Assembly (NCBI GenBank): GCA_040386155.1
Contig: JAZKFZ010000001.1
Span: 124,001-188,000 of the forward strand
Source of the DNA: M0103 sp040386155
GTDB lineage: Bacteria; Bacteroidota; Bacteroidia; Flavobacteriales_D; Crocinitomicaceae
Length of the DNA stretch: 64,000 nt
Reading direction: 5' to 3'
Shown: positions 40,904-50,157 of the stretch, in pieces
Layout of the letters: each line of letters begins with the position of its first letter
Position numbering within the stretch: the first letter of the stretch is position 1
The notes under the pieces: model-generated
Told to the model about the DNA's origin: nothing
The model's input: the letters and a program-made list of their open reading frames with translations, nothing else
Databases searched by the model: none
Translations under genes and position numbers: made by a program

Positions 40904-41129
40904 ATGAAAACCATCATCCATGAAAAACTACTTTCCATAGTTGCAATACTCAGCACAATTTCTAACCTTTACTCGCAGGTAAACGTTACTATTGAGGACG
41001 TTGAATAAGAAAATCTTAAACGAAATAAACTCTGAAATTAGTACTGCGTTCTTCGAGAAAGGAGCTTATTTCTTAAAAATCAGAGATAACAATGAACAAA
41101 TTTTCATCTTTAAAATCTTAAAATTATGA
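40904..41129 (+). pseudogene. Remnant of a T9SS-exported protein: signal peptide joined to a frameshifted sorting domain
   Basis: A 34-codon frame (40904-41008) encodes a signal peptide (KLLSIVAILSTISNLYSQ) followed by VNVTIEDV. From about 41000 the +1 frame continues as NKKILNEINSEIS, FFEKGAYFLKIRDNNEQ and IFIFKILKL. Together this is a T9SS type A sorting domain with one base too many near 41003. The cargo domain that should lie between signal peptide and sorting domain is gone, so the gene has suffered both an internal deletion and a frameshift. Its final stop overlaps the ATG of the next gene by 4 bases. Confidence 0.7.
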
Positions 41130-41506
41130 AGTGGTTTTTAGTTGTATTCACAACCTTGTTTTTACTCTCTTGCCAGAAGGAGCATAATCTTGGAGAAGAC
41201 TACAATAAGTTAATTGGCACTTGGGGTAATATTGGGGGAGATGATTCTGTTACCTTATTTTTGAAACCTAATGGTGTTTTTGAATATCATCGTTCATTTG
41301 AGCGTAAAGGAAAATTTAAAATTAAATCATTTGAGTTTTTATATTTAGATAGTGAGAGTTATAGAAGATGCGATATTATTGGTGAAAAAAGAGCTACTAC
41401 TTTTTATGTAAATTCTAGTTTTGATTCAATCAAAATTTATTCATCAGATTATTCATACAATCATTCTTTGAATTTAAATTCCACATTTAAATTAATTAAA
41501 AAGTAA
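41126..41506 (+). CDS. Small lipoprotein
   Basis: 126 residues. The signal ends in the lipobox FLLSC (Cys16), so the mature protein is lipidated. The body, NKLIGTWGNIGGDDSVTLFLKPNGVFEYH and onward, has the strand order of a lipocalin-like or META-type beta domain (LIGTW is a frequent start of lipocalin-like domains in Bacteroidota). Function unknown. It overlaps the remnant upstream, and the next gene starts 3 bases after its stop. Confidence 0.75.
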   Translation: MKWFLVVFTTLFLLSCQKEHNLGEDYNKLIGTWGNIGGDDSVTLFLKPNGVFEYHRSFERKGKFKIKSFEFLYLDSESYRRCDIIGEKRATTFYVNSSFDSIKIYSSDYSYNHSLNLNSTFKLIKK

Positions 41507-41509
41507 ATC

Positions 41510-42217
41510 ATGCGATTTCTATTTTGCCTTTCTATTTTCCTGCTATCAATAAATTGTTTTACACAAATTAACTTTGAAGTAAAATACAATGTTGACTTAT
41601 TTAAACCCTATTCAGAAGAAGCAAGAAAAAATATTTCTGCTGGGGAAAGGATTAAGAGTAATACACTAGAAGCAACAATTAGCTATGATCTAATTAGTAA
41701 AAATATTAATGCTTTTTCCCTAGGCTTTGGATATAGATATACAAATTTAATTGTAAGAGATAAAATCCATTCATACTATGATGGTCACTATTTGATTCAT
41801 AATAAATTAGACCTAATAACCAATTCACATTTTATTGGACTAAATGTCAATTATAAAAGAACCTTTTTTATACATGAAAATAAATTGGGGGAATTAATAA
41901 TTGCATCTAACATATATGTATATGAACACTATGATAGCCATTATGATAATTCTGGTCAATCTGCAAGTGGTTACCCATATATATGGTACGAAAACCCAAA
42001 TTATTTCTTTTCCAGCGCCAACCTCTCCATCGGCTACAAGCAATTTTTAATTCAAAAAGAAAAATTTAACCTCGGCGCAAAAGTGAGTATTGGCACCAAT
42101 TTATATTCAGACTGGGATCTATTCCGCAAATACGTTTGGCTCGGTGTTGGTTTGGAAATGGGTTTTGGGAAGGGTAAAGCATTGTTTACAAAGAGAGCTG
42201 CTGTACCTGAAAAGTGA
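41510..42217 (+). CDS. Putative outer-membrane beta-barrel protein
   Basis: 235 residues with a signal peptide (FLFCLSIFLLSINCFTQ). The rest alternates amphipathic strands (INAFSLGFGYRYTNLIV, FIGLNVNYKRTFFI, FFSSANLSIGYKQFLI, NLGAKVSIGTNLYS, YVWLGVGLEMGFGKG) like a small outer-membrane barrel, though the expected terminal aromatic residue is missing, the C-terminus being AAVPEK. Its last 32 bases overlap the 3' end of the convergent DUF1801 gene. It pairs with the lipoprotein gene just upstream. Function unknown. Confidence 0.7.
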   Translation: MRFLFCLSIFLLSINCFTQINFEVKYNVDLFKPYSEEARKNISAGERIKSNTLEATISYDLISKNINAFSLGFGYRYTNLIVRDKIHSYYDGHYLIHNKLDLITNSHFIGLNVNYKRTFFIHENKLGELIIASNIYVYEHYDSHYDNSGQSASGYPYIWYENPNYFFSSANLSIGYKQFLIQKEKFNLGAKVSIGTNLYSDWDLFRKYVWLGVGLEMGFGKGKALFTKRAAVPEK

Positions 42218-42533
42218 GCATTCTTTCAATCAATTCGTAAGGAATTTCTTTATTCAATGGAAACTGTACAGATCCTTTTCCTTGCTTGTAGATGCTTAGT
42301 TCCTTTTGAAAAGCTTTGTGCGCTGTAGGTAATGCATAAATTCCGATGTGATTTTCGTAGGCTGCAAAATAGATCATCGGTTTTTTATTCACTTTATATG
42401 CCGGCATTGCATAGGAAATACTTTCCACAGCATCTTGTGCCTCCTCTAAGATTAAGGTGCGAATTTTTTGCAATATTTCTTGCGTTTCATTTGAAAACTG
42501 GGCAATGTATTGGTCTACTGTCACTGGTTTCAT
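42186..42533 (-). CDS. DUF1801 (YdhG-like) protein
   Basis: 115 residues matching the DUF1801/YdhG pattern: DQYIAQFSNETQEILQKIRTLI, AVESISYAMPAYKVNKKPMIYFAAYENHIGIYALP, and a C-terminal GSVQFPLNKEIPYELI. Bacillus YdhG/Fra-type members bind iron; here only the fold is inferred. It overlaps the convergent outer-membrane gene by 32 bases. Confidence 0.85.
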   Translation of the reverse strand: MKPVTVDQYIAQFSNETQEILQKIRTLILEEAQDAVESISYAMPAYKVNKKPMIYFAAYENHIGIYALPTAHKAFQKELSIYKQGKGSVQFPLNKEIPYELIERMLTFQVQQLSL

Positions 42534-42548
42534 ATAAAATATAGAAAA

Positions 42549-42580
42549 GGAAAAGGCGACAAATTACTGTCGCCTTTTCC
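42549..42580. terminator. Terminator after the PA-domain gene (bidirectional)
   Basis: GGAAAAGGCGACA (42549-42561) pairs perfectly with TGTCGCCTTTTCC (42568-42580) around AATTAC; T-rich on the minus strand beyond 42549. It lies just downstream of the 42598-44343 gene. Confidence 0.85.
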
Positions 42581-42597
42581 TAAAGTTTTAAAACTTA

Positions 42598-44343
42598 TTA
42601 TTTCTTAATTACATTGAATTGAGAAGATTTTCCGTCTTCAAATACAACATTGAAAATGTAAGCTCCTGAAGTAAGGTCAGCAACATTAACTGTTGATTTT
42701 CCTTCGTTCATTGTAACTGTCATTGATTTCACAGTACGTCCAGCTAAATCTGTAACATTCAGTGTTGCAGTTCCTTTTGCGTTGATAGCAATTGTAACCA
42801 CATCTACCGCTGGGTTAGGGTAAGCACTTCCTTCGATAGAAGGTTCTTCGTTGATTCCTAATTCAGCCGCGTTAAAGATTTTTGCACCGATTGCAGGAAC
42901 AACATCAGCACCAAAACCAGACGCATAGTAAGTACCATTATCATCAATGATTGTCAAAGGTTGTAAGTAGTATGCTTCATTCCAAATATAATCTGTTTTA
43001 GTATCAAAGCCTAAAAACAACTCAGTATTAAATGTTTGCACACACGCCAAATAACGATCGTTATCAGTTAAAAGAACAGGAGTCGTGAACTCACCATACA
43101 CTGTTTCTCCTTGAAGATCTGAAGGAAAATAGTAGAATCCATTCGCTACCTCAGTTAATGCATCAAATGTAGGAGTTACAGACAAATCTGCGAATGCATC
43201 GTCCCAACGGTACAATGATAAAACCATCTCTTCTCCTGAAAGGTCAACACCAGTTGCCAACGCAGAAAAGTACAAACCTTCAACTCCAATTCTACTAGCA
43301 TTTGCATCACGCATATTGATACATTGAGTAAAGTATCCAGTTGATCCTGAAGGGCGGTAACCATTGTCAGCAATTGTTAATCCAGTTGCAGGATCTAATC
43401 TTGCTAGCGAGAAAATAGAATCTTGAACGTTAAAAGTAGAAACAACAGCATTGTCAGCATCATATTCATCTGCTACACCAAGGTCAACTTCATACGAAAC
43501 AGTGTATTCTCCAGCTGGGTAAGATGCTAAAGAAAAAGTAGGGAATTCAAAAGCTCCAGCAGGAATTATTTCTACACTGTCACCACCATTTAAACTAATT
43601 GGACCAACAGTTTCGCTGTAAACATTTCCAGAAGGCCCATCAACCATTGCAGTAACCATAATGTTTGCTTGGTCATTAGATCCATAGTTGTACAAATGTG
43701 TACCCATATCGAAACTAAATTCTGCTGCATTCATTGACAATTGAGAAGTTACCCCAGCTGACTTTGAAATTAAAGTGCTTGATTTTGTGATACCAGCATC
43801 ATTTGCATATAAACCTGTTTTGTTACCGATCAAAGCAACAACTGGTCCGTTCAACATTTCAGCTAAGATTGCTGCTCCATCATTAGAGTTAATCATTACA
43901 ACTGGAATTGTAACATTGATACCATCAACACCACCACCCATTTCAATTACTTCCGGGTCACGGTTAATGATAATCACACCAATTGCACCTGCTTGTTGTG
44001 CCTCGAATGCTTTTTTACCAAACTCACATGTGTTACGACGAAGTACAGCAATTTTACCAGCATACGCACCTGCAGGAGAAGCAAAACAACCCTCTTCAGC
44101 AAGTAAATTACCATACGTTGCATTGTTTCCTGGTGTTCCATCGTTCACTAATATCAAAGTGTCTTCGATGTAAACTCCTGGTACTAAAAAATCAGTTGAT
44201 GCCCAATCTCCACCGGATGGGTCAGCCCATGTAAATTCTTTGTTTCCCATAATGCTTGGAGGAAACTGAATAGCAGTAATAACTTGAGCTGTGGACCAAA
44301 ATGCGCCACTCACTAAAGCTATTGAAAGTAATAATTTTTTCAT
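42598..44343 (-). CDS. T9SS-exported protein with PA domain (type A sorting domain)
   Basis: 581 residues. A signal peptide (LLLSIALVSGAFWSTAQ) is followed by a protease-associated (PA) domain (about 75-180: KIAVLRRNTCEFGKKAFEAQQAGAIGVIIINRD), then beta-rich regions with a Cys-containing stretch. The last 80 residues are a T9SS type A sorting domain (YPNPAVDVVTIAINAKGTATLNV, GRTVKSMTV, SGAYIFNVVFEDGKSSQF, ending IKK). PA domains mediate interaction or substrate access in proteases, but no protease active site is visible. It is expected at the cell surface or secreted. Confidence 0.9.
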   Translation of the reverse strand: MKKLLLSIALVSGAFWSTAQVITAIQFPPSIMGNKEFTWADPSGGDWASTDFLVPGVYIEDTLILVNDGTPGNNATYGNLLAEEGCFASPAGAYAGKIAVLRRNTCEFGKKAFEAQQAGAIGVIIINRDPEVIEMGGGVDGINVTIPVVMINSNDGAAILAEMLNGPVVALIGNKTGLYANDAGITKSSTLISKSAGVTSQLSMNAAEFSFDMGTHLYNYGSNDQANIMVTAMVDGPSGNVYSETVGPISLNGGDSVEIIPAGAFEFPTFSLASYPAGEYTVSYEVDLGVADEYDADNAVVSTFNVQDSIFSLARLDPATGLTIADNGYRPSGSTGYFTQCINMRDANASRIGVEGLYFSALATGVDLSGEEMVLSLYRWDDAFADLSVTPTFDALTEVANGFYYFPSDLQGETVYGEFTTPVLLTDNDRYLACVQTFNTELFLGFDTKTDYIWNEAYYLQPLTIIDDNGTYYASGFGADVVPAIGAKIFNAAELGINEEPSIEGSAYPNPAVDVVTIAINAKGTATLNVTDLAGRTVKSMTVTMNEGKSTVNVADLTSGAYIFNVVFEDGKSSQFNVIKK

Positions 44344-44450
44344 AGTTCGTTAATTAAAAGTTTGCACTAAAATAATTAAAATTGTCCAAACAAGACATTA
44401 TTATAACGAATTTGCCTTACAAATGGTTAGATTTTGATTTAATCGGCATA

Positions 44451-44477
44451 AAAAAAGCCACCCAAATGGATGGCTTC
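44451..44477 (-). terminator. Terminator of the sdhCAB operon
   Basis: On the minus strand GCCATCC pairs with GGGTGGC (one wobble pair) around a 4-base loop, followed by seven T residues, about 20 bases after the sdhB stop. Confidence 0.8.
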
Positions 44478-44497
44478 TCTTGTATTTTGATTACAAA

Positions 44498-45262
44498 TTA
44501 CTCTTTTGTCAATCCTGCGAATAAAAATTCGCGATTCATACGTGCAATGTTTTCCAACGAAATTCCCTTCGGACATTCGATCTCACATGCTCCTGTATTT
44601 GTGCAGTTTCCGAATCCTTCTTCGTCCATTTGGCGCACCATGTTCAACACACGTTGTTTTGCTTCCACTTTTCCTTGCGGTAACAAAGCATATTGCGAAA
44701 CTTTAGCTCCAACAAATAACATGGCTGAACCATTTTTGCAGGAAGCAACACAAGCACCACAACCAATACAAGCAGCCGCTTCAAATGCTTTATCTGCATC
44801 TGCTTTTGGAACTGGAGTTGCATTTGCATCAATCGTGTTTCCAGACGTATTTACGGATACAAATCCTCCAGCTTGCTGAATTCGGTCAAACGCACTTCTA
44901 TCTACTACCAAATCTTTGATAACAGGAAATGCTTTTGATCTCCACGGCTCAACGTAGATCGTATCACCATCGTTGAAAGTACGCATGTGCAATTGACAGG
45001 TAGTGACACCTCTGTCTGGTCCATGTGCACGACCGTTGATGTACAATGAACACATTCCACAGATTCCTTCTCGACAATCGTGATCGAAAGCTACTGGTTC
45101 TTTCTGTTCATTTACTAGTTGTTCATTCAATTGATCCAACATTTCTAGGAAAGAGCTGTCGGTAGAAACACTATCTAGTTTGTATGTTTCCATACTTCCT
45201 TTGGATGCAGTATTTTTCTGTCTCCAAATTTTCAAGTTGATATTGATGTTTTTTGATGCCAT
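44498..45262 (-). CDS. sdhB: Succinate dehydrogenase/fumarate reductase iron-sulfur subunit
   Basis: 254 residues. The N-terminal plant-type ferredoxin domain binds [2Fe-2S] via CREGICGMC plus a later Cys (DRGVTTC). The C-terminal domain has CIGCGACVASCKNGS and CTNTGACEIECPKGI for the [4Fe-4S] and [3Fe-4S] clusters. The subunit passes electrons between the flavoprotein and the membrane quinone site. It is the last gene of sdhCAB, 8 bases after sdhA. Confidence 0.97.
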   Translation of the reverse strand: MASKNININLKIWRQKNTASKGSMETYKLDSVSTDSSFLEMLDQLNEQLVNEQKEPVAFDHDCREGICGMCSLYINGRAHGPDRGVTTCQLHMRTFNDGDTIYVEPWRSKAFPVIKDLVVDRSAFDRIQQAGGFVSVNTSGNTIDANATPVPKADADKAFEAAACIGCGACVASCKNGSAMLFVGAKVSQYALLPQGKVEAKQRVLNMVRQMDEEGFGNCTNTGACEIECPKGISLENIARMNREFLFAGLTKE

Positions 45263-45270
45263 GTCTCTAA

Positions 45271-47283
45271 TTATTTATAATTACGTGCTGCAATTTTAAT
45301 TGCTTCGTATTTCAATTCTTCTTTGTGTAAGGTTGCTTGCTTGATGTCCGCTCCTTTGTATTCCCAAGCACCAACAAACTTAAAGTTTTCGTCATCACGC
45401 AAGGTTTCTCCTTCTGCATCTTGATATTCTTCACGGAAGTGACCTCCACAAGATTCTTTACGTTGCAACGCATCCATCGCCATTAATTGACCCAAATCAA
45501 TGAAGTCGGCAACACGCAATGCCTTTTCTAATTCTGGATTCATTTCATTGGCATCGCCAGGCACAAAAACATCGTTGTAGAAGTTTGTTCGTAACGCATC
45601 GATTTCTTCAATTGCTTCTTTCAAGCCTTGTTCATTTCTTCCCATTCCCACTTTGTTCCACATAATCAATCCCAAAGCCTTATGGAAATAGTCAACAGAT
45701 TTTGTTCCTTTATTATTTAAGAATTTGTCAATGCTTTCTTTTACTGCGTTTTCTGCAGCAATAAATTCTGGCAAATCAGTAGAAATTTTTCCAGTTCTGA
45801 TTTCATCTGCTAAGTAGTTAGAAACTGTGTATGGCAATACAAAGTATCCATCTGCCAAACCTTGCATCAATGCAGAAGCGCCTAATCTGTTTGCTCCGTG
45901 GTCAGAGAAGTTAGCTTCACCAGCCACAAAACACCCTGTGATGCTACTTTGCAAGTTATAATCAACCCACAATCCACCCATTGTGTAATGAACCGCTGGA
46001 TAAATTTTCATAGGGGTTTCATACGGATTGTCATCTGTAATTTTTTCATACATCTGAAATAAGTTTCCGTATTTTTCCTCTACCCATTTTTTACCCAAAG
46101 CAAGAATTTCTTCTTCACTTGGATTGTGATTTCCTTTTGCGAAGGCTGTTTGCTTTCCTTTACTTCGAATTTCTGTCGAGAAATCAAGGTAAACACCCTC
46201 GTTGGTATCATTTGCCTCAATTCCGTATCCCGCATCACATCGTTCTTTCGCTGCGCGCGATGCTACGTCACGTGGAACCAAGTTTCCGAAAGCTGGGTAC
46301 CGACGCTCTAGGTAATAATCTCTATCTTCTTCAGCAATCTCAGTTGGTTTCATTTTGCCAGCTCTGATTGCCTCAGCATCTTCTTTTTTCTTTGGAACCC
46401 AAATACGTCCGGAGTTACGAAGCGATTCAGACATCAAGGTCAATTTTGATTGATTCGTGCCATGAACCGGGATACATGTTGGGTGAATTTGTACATAACA
46501 AGGATTTGCGAACAAAGCGCCTTTTTTGTGTACTTTCCAAGCCGCAGAAACGTTCGATCCCATTGCATTTGTAGAAAGGAAGTAAACATTTCCATATCCC
46601 CCAGAAGCAATGATTACAGCATGTGCCGAATGACGTTCAATTTCCCCAGTAACTAAATTTCGAGCAATAATTCCGCGTGCTTTACCATCAACTACTACCA
46701 CATCCAACATTTCGTGACGGTTAAACATTTCTACATTTCCCAATCCAATTTGACGAGAAAGTGCTGAATAAGCCCCTAATAATAATTGTTGACCTGTTTG
46801 TCCAGCTGCATAAAATGTACGTTGAACCTGTGTTCCACCGAATGAACGATTGTCTAACAAACCTCCGTATTCTCGTGCAAAAGGAACGCCTTGTGCCACA
46901 CATTGGTCGATGATATCACCAGAAACTTCAGCTAAACGGTGAACGTTTGCCTCACGAGCACGGTAGTCGCCCCCTTTGATGGTATCATAAAACAAGCGGT
47001 AAACAGAGTCACCATCATTTTGGTAATTTTTTGCTGCGTTGATTCCTCCTTGTGCTGCAATGGAGTGCGCACGACGGGGAGAATCTTGAAAACAGAATGC
47101 TTTTACATTGTAGCCCATTTCTCCAAGAGAGGCAGCAGCAGAAGCTCCAGCCAAACCTGTTCCTACAACAATCACATCAATTTTAGGGCGGTTGTTGGGC
47201 GCCACCAATTTCATGTGATTTTTATGGTTTGTCCATTTATCAGCTATTGGACCTTCTGGAATTTTAGAATCTAAAATTGACAT
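45271..47283 (-). CDS. sdhA: Succinate dehydrogenase/fumarate reductase flavoprotein subunit
   Basis: 670 residues. FAD motif VGTGLAGASAAASLGEMGYN; covalent FAD His in RRAHSIAAQGG; active-site blocks HPTCIPVHG and GGLWVDYN; and RLGASALMQG. It oxidises succinate to fumarate in the TCA cycle, or the reverse under low oxygen. The length and the single cytochrome subunit upstream fit the B. subtilis or Wolinella-type (type B) complex common in Bacteroidota. Confidence 0.98.
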   Translation of the reverse strand: MSILDSKIPEGPIADKWTNHKNHMKLVAPNNRPKIDVIVVGTGLAGASAAASLGEMGYNVKAFCFQDSPRRAHSIAAQGGINAAKNYQNDGDSVYRLFYDTIKGGDYRAREANVHRLAEVSGDIIDQCVAQGVPFAREYGGLLDNRSFGGTQVQRTFYAAGQTGQQLLLGAYSALSRQIGLGNVEMFNRHEMLDVVVVDGKARGIIARNLVTGEIERHSAHAVIIASGGYGNVYFLSTNAMGSNVSAAWKVHKKGALFANPCYVQIHPTCIPVHGTNQSKLTLMSESLRNSGRIWVPKKKEDAEAIRAGKMKPTEIAEEDRDYYLERRYPAFGNLVPRDVASRAAKERCDAGYGIEANDTNEGVYLDFSTEIRSKGKQTAFAKGNHNPSEEEILALGKKWVEEKYGNLFQMYEKITDDNPYETPMKIYPAVHYTMGGLWVDYNLQSSITGCFVAGEANFSDHGANRLGASALMQGLADGYFVLPYTVSNYLADEIRTGKISTDLPEFIAAENAVKESIDKFLNNKGTKSVDYFHKALGLIMWNKVGMGRNEQGLKEAIEEIDALRTNFYNDVFVPGDANEMNPELEKALRVADFIDLGQLMAMDALQRKESCGGHFREEYQDAEGETLRDDENFKFVGAWEYKGADIKQATLHKEELKYEAIKIAARNYK

Positions 47284-47294
47284 ATTTTTTTAGT

Positions 47295-48185
47295 TTATCG
47301 AGTCAAATAAATATAAACAGGAATCACGGCGAAAAGGAAAGGAACTACGATCGCAAAGCTTCGCCCAATAAAACGAATTGCTCCATTCCAATTTTTATGA
47401 TTCACACCCATTGTTTGAAATGCAGAGGCAAAGCCATGCCACAAGTGAAATGCAAGTACCGCCATTGAAAGTACATAGAAAAGCACCGCGACAAGAGCAT
47501 ATTTGTTAGCCTCACCCGCTCCGTCTTTTACTTTGTCTTGACCAAAAAATGCAGCAACAACAGAATGCAAATCCTTATAGCCTTCGGCTTGTTTTAAGTT
47601 GTATTCTTTGTTGTAAATCTCAGTACCATTTTTAACAATTAACTCTGCAGGAGCTTCTGGCTTGTCTTCAAAAAGCGCAGCAGGAATGTAAGTGTTGTTG
47701 TGTGTTAAGTACAATTTTTGCTCTTCAGTAGATCCAGGTGCTTTAATATGCACTGCATGCAATGGCATTGGATCTGAGGCATATTTCATTTTCCACCAAA
47801 AATTAACCATGTGTGTTGAAATAAACACTAAGATTAATGTTCCCAAAATGGCCATGTAGCGAGAAGGTAGTGAAGAATTTGCTGAAGGCTTATTATAAGC
47901 ATAATTCACTGGTCGAGCTTTTTTGTTTTGAATCGTTAAGGCAAAACCATCGATTGCGTGAAACAAAATAGAGATGTATGTTAAATAGGACAATACTTTA
48001 ATAAAAATGTTATGCGTCATGAAATACGCATATTGGTTGAACGCCACCTTGCCGTCTTCACCACTCATCAATAGTTGTAGGTTTCCTAGCAAGTGCCCAA
48101 TTAAGAAGGTGCATAAGAAAAGCCCAGTTGCAGCCATCCAGTATTTTTTTGCTAGGGATGACTTTAAAATAGCTGATTTACTCAT
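47295..48185 (-). CDS. sdhC: Succinate dehydrogenase cytochrome b subunit
   Basis: 296 residues, five membrane helices (about 14-36, 62-82, 105-125, 210-235, 260-290), with axial-type His residues in GHLLGNLQ, LFHAIDGF, THMVNFWW and FHLWHGFASAF. This is the di-heme single-anchor form of type B succinate:quinone oxidoreductase. A polar loop of about 80 residues (roughly 130-210), longer than in many relatives, sits between helices three and four. It is the first gene of sdhCAB. A perfect palindrome lies 13 bases upstream. Confidence 0.93.
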   Translation of the reverse strand: MSKSAILKSSLAKKYWMAATGLFLCTFLIGHLLGNLQLLMSGEDGKVAFNQYAYFMTHNIFIKVLSYLTYISILFHAIDGFALTIQNKKARPVNYAYNKPSANSSLPSRYMAILGTLILVFISTHMVNFWWKMKYASDPMPLHAVHIKAPGSTEEQKLYLTHNNTYIPAALFEDKPEAPAELIVKNGTEIYNKEYNLKQAEGYKDLHSVVAAFFGQDKVKDGAGEANKYALVAVLFYVLSMAVLAFHLWHGFASAFQTMGVNHKNWNGAIRFIGRSFAIVVPFLFAVIPVYIYLTR

Positions 48186-48198
48186 AGTTTTGGATTCT

Positions 48199-48213
48199 AT
48201 ATTTTGAAAATAT
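48199..48213. promoter_or_regulatory. Palindrome upstream of sdhC
   Basis: ATATTTTGAAAATAT is a perfect 15-base palindrome with central G, 13 bases before the sdhC ATG; a possible operator, though A+T-rich palindromes arise by chance. Confidence 0.25.
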
Positions 48214-48297
48214 CACTACAAATTTAACAACTGAAACAACAAGACTGACTAATTCGGTTTATTTAGACAGAATATAAATAATTGTAAAATCGGTTTT

Positions 48298-49221
48298 CTA
48301 AAGAAAGTGCAGTGATGCTGAACTTTGATCGACAATCAATTGAACTTCACTTCCAAAAATTAGGGCACGATTGTCGGGTTGATGTCCAGCAGGAAAATGG
48401 AATGCAATGGGAATTTTTCGGTACTGAAAATGTGATAGTATAATTTCTTCTAGCGACTGCCCAAAGGGAATAGCAGTGTCTTTCATGTCAGACATTCCAC
48501 CAACGATCAACCCTTTTATTTTTTCTAAAACACCGGCTTTACGGAGGGAATAAAAAATGCGATCGATGTGATACAATTGCTCAGCGAGATCTTCAATGAA
48601 TAAAACACTGTTTGAATAATCTACTTGATCATCTGTTCCCAAAAGGCTGTAAAGAATACTTAAGTTTCCACCTAATAGTGTGCCCTTTGCTTCGCCTAAT
48701 TTATTGGAGGCTTGGTGTGGGCAGCTTATCGTGTATTGCTTTCCTTCTAAAGCATCAAACATTGTCTCTAAAGATGTCTTGTTGTTTTCAGAATAATTGA
48801 GTGGCATTGTTGCATGAATACTTGGCAATTCGAAGCGCTGCATCCGCTGGTGGAAAACAGTAACATCGCTAAAACCAACAATCCATTTTGGATTTCGAAG
48901 CATTCCCGCCCAACCAATTTGATCTACAATGCGCACACAGCCATATCCTCCACGAGCGCAAATGATTGCTTTCACTTCTGGGTGATCAATTCCAAATTGA
49001 AAATCTTTGAGTCGCTCTTCGTCGCTTCCAGAAAAATAGTTGAAGTTTCCAGTGCAATGCTCGCTGATCATCACTTTGTAACCTCGTTCTTCGAAAACTT
49101 TTTTTGCATTTTCTACTAATTCAATATCGATCGCTTTTGCTGGAGCGGTGATATAAATTAGGTCGCCAGCTTGAAGTGGTGGAATTGAAGAATTGTTTGA
49201 CATGTTCAAAAAGCTATTCAT
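48298..49221 (-). CDS. LD-carboxypeptidase (peptidase family S66)
   Basis: 307 residues (301 if the ATG at 49203 is used). LD-carboxypeptidases remove the terminal D-Ala from the tetrapeptide of peptidoglycan during recycling. Family S66 features are LQAGDLIYITAPA near the start, ARGGYGCVRI, the nucleophile Ser in WIVGFSDVTVFH, and the Glu and His of the triad further on (FIEDLAEQLYHIDR; PAGHQPDNRALIFG). There is no signal peptide, so it acts in the cytoplasm. It lies 6 bases downstream of the alpha/beta hydrolase gene. Confidence 0.93.
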   Translation of the reverse strand: MNSFLNMSNNSSIPPLQAGDLIYITAPAKAIDIELVENAKKVFEERGYKVMISEHCTGNFNYFSGSDEERLKDFQFGIDHPEVKAIICARGGYGCVRIVDQIGWAGMLRNPKWIVGFSDVTVFHQRMQRFELPSIHATMPLNYSENNKTSLETMFDALEGKQYTISCPHQASNKLGEAKGTLLGGNLSILYSLLGTDDQVDYSNSVLFIEDLAEQLYHIDRIFYSLRKAGVLEKIKGLIVGGMSDMKDTAIPFGQSLEEIILSHFQYRKIPIAFHFPAGHQPDNRALIFGSEVQLIVDQSSASLHFL

Positions 49222-49227
49222 TTTTAT

Positions 49228-50142
49228 TTATGCTACTTGTGTGTTCTCCTTTATGAGTTTGGCAATTTGTTGAACCGCTATTTTCGACTCTTTCAAAAAA
49301 GTAACGGCCATCCAGACGTGAAACATCTTTGGATAGACAAAATAATTGTGCGGAATTTTCAGTTGATTTAATTTTTTATTCAAAGCAACGCTGTCAACAT
49401 GTAACATTTCATAGGTGCCTGTAAAACAAGTAATTGGCGGTAAAGAATCAAAATTTCCCAGTAGCGGACTCAAACGGAAATCATCTTTAGGCGTATCTTT
49501 TGTATACAAGTTAACCACTGGAATGGCTTTCATTGTCAGTAAATAATCATGTTTTTCAAGTGCTGCAATTCCTGGGTTGGTACCTGTTAGGTCGATGCAT
49601 GGACAAAGTAAAATCAATTGTTGAGGTAGTGGCCTGTTTTCATTGCGTAGCACTTGTGCAAATCCTAAAGAAATGCCTCCACCAGCAGAATCGCCCATAA
49701 AAATAATGTTGCTAGATGAATGTTTCAAAAGTAAATCTTGATAAACAGCATCCACCATTTCGAACGTTTCTAGGTGAGAATATTTTGGTGCTAAAGGATA
49801 ATCAACCACAACAATTGTTGCATTTGTGTTAAGCACTATTTGTTCCACAAATTTCCAATGAAAGGGCACTAAATTATTGACGAAGCCGCCGCCATGTAAA
49901 AAGAGAATTACCTTTTTTGACTTTTCTGATTTTGGTGTTATCGTCCAAGTGGCGTGTTCTAAAAATGTATTTTTTTCTACAAGAAACTTTTGAAGAAACG
50001 ACTTGGGCATTTTCGCAGCCACATCGTTGAATTTCATCTTTTTTAGCATTCGCTCATACCGATACTGGAAACCTATCGCTTTCATGACAAGTTTAATGAT
50101 TTTTGCGCGCGTACTTTGCTTTTCTTGGTGAATGTATTCCAT
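49228..50142 (-). CDS. Alpha/beta hydrolase (HSL-like esterase)
   Basis: 304 residues. The oxyanion motif HGGGF and the nucleophile motif GDSAGGG are those of hormone-sensitive-lipase-type esterases. The triad Asp and His are expected in the C-terminal part (HVDSVALN and MFHVWMAV). The N-terminal 70 residues form a cap-like region. Substrate unknown; short-chain esters or lipids are typical. It is 15 bases downstream of polA. Confidence 0.92.
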   Translation of the reverse strand: MEYIHQEKQSTRAKIIKLVMKAIGFQYRYERMLKKMKFNDVAAKMPKSFLQKFLVEKNTFLEHATWTITPKSEKSKKVILFLHGGGFVNNLVPFHWKFVEQIVLNTNATIVVVDYPLAPKYSHLETFEMVDAVYQDLLLKHSSSNIIFMGDSAGGGISLGFAQVLRNENRPLPQQLILLCPCIDLTGTNPGIAALEKHDYLLTMKAIPVVNLYTKDTPKDDFRLSPLLGNFDSLPPITCFTGTYEMLHVDSVALNKKLNQLKIPHNYFVYPKMFHVWMAVTFLKESKIAVQQIAKLIKENTQVA

Positions 50143-50157
50143 TGAAAAAAATGCTTT

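Noticed and set aside
40759..40956. Minus-strand ORF of 65 codons
   Set aside because: Crosses the inverted-repeat element and the pseudogene start; no family and no plausible start signal.
46260..46280. CACGTGGAAC in sdhA as a fourth parS site
   Set aside because: Only about 10 of 16 positions match and it is within conserved coding sequence.
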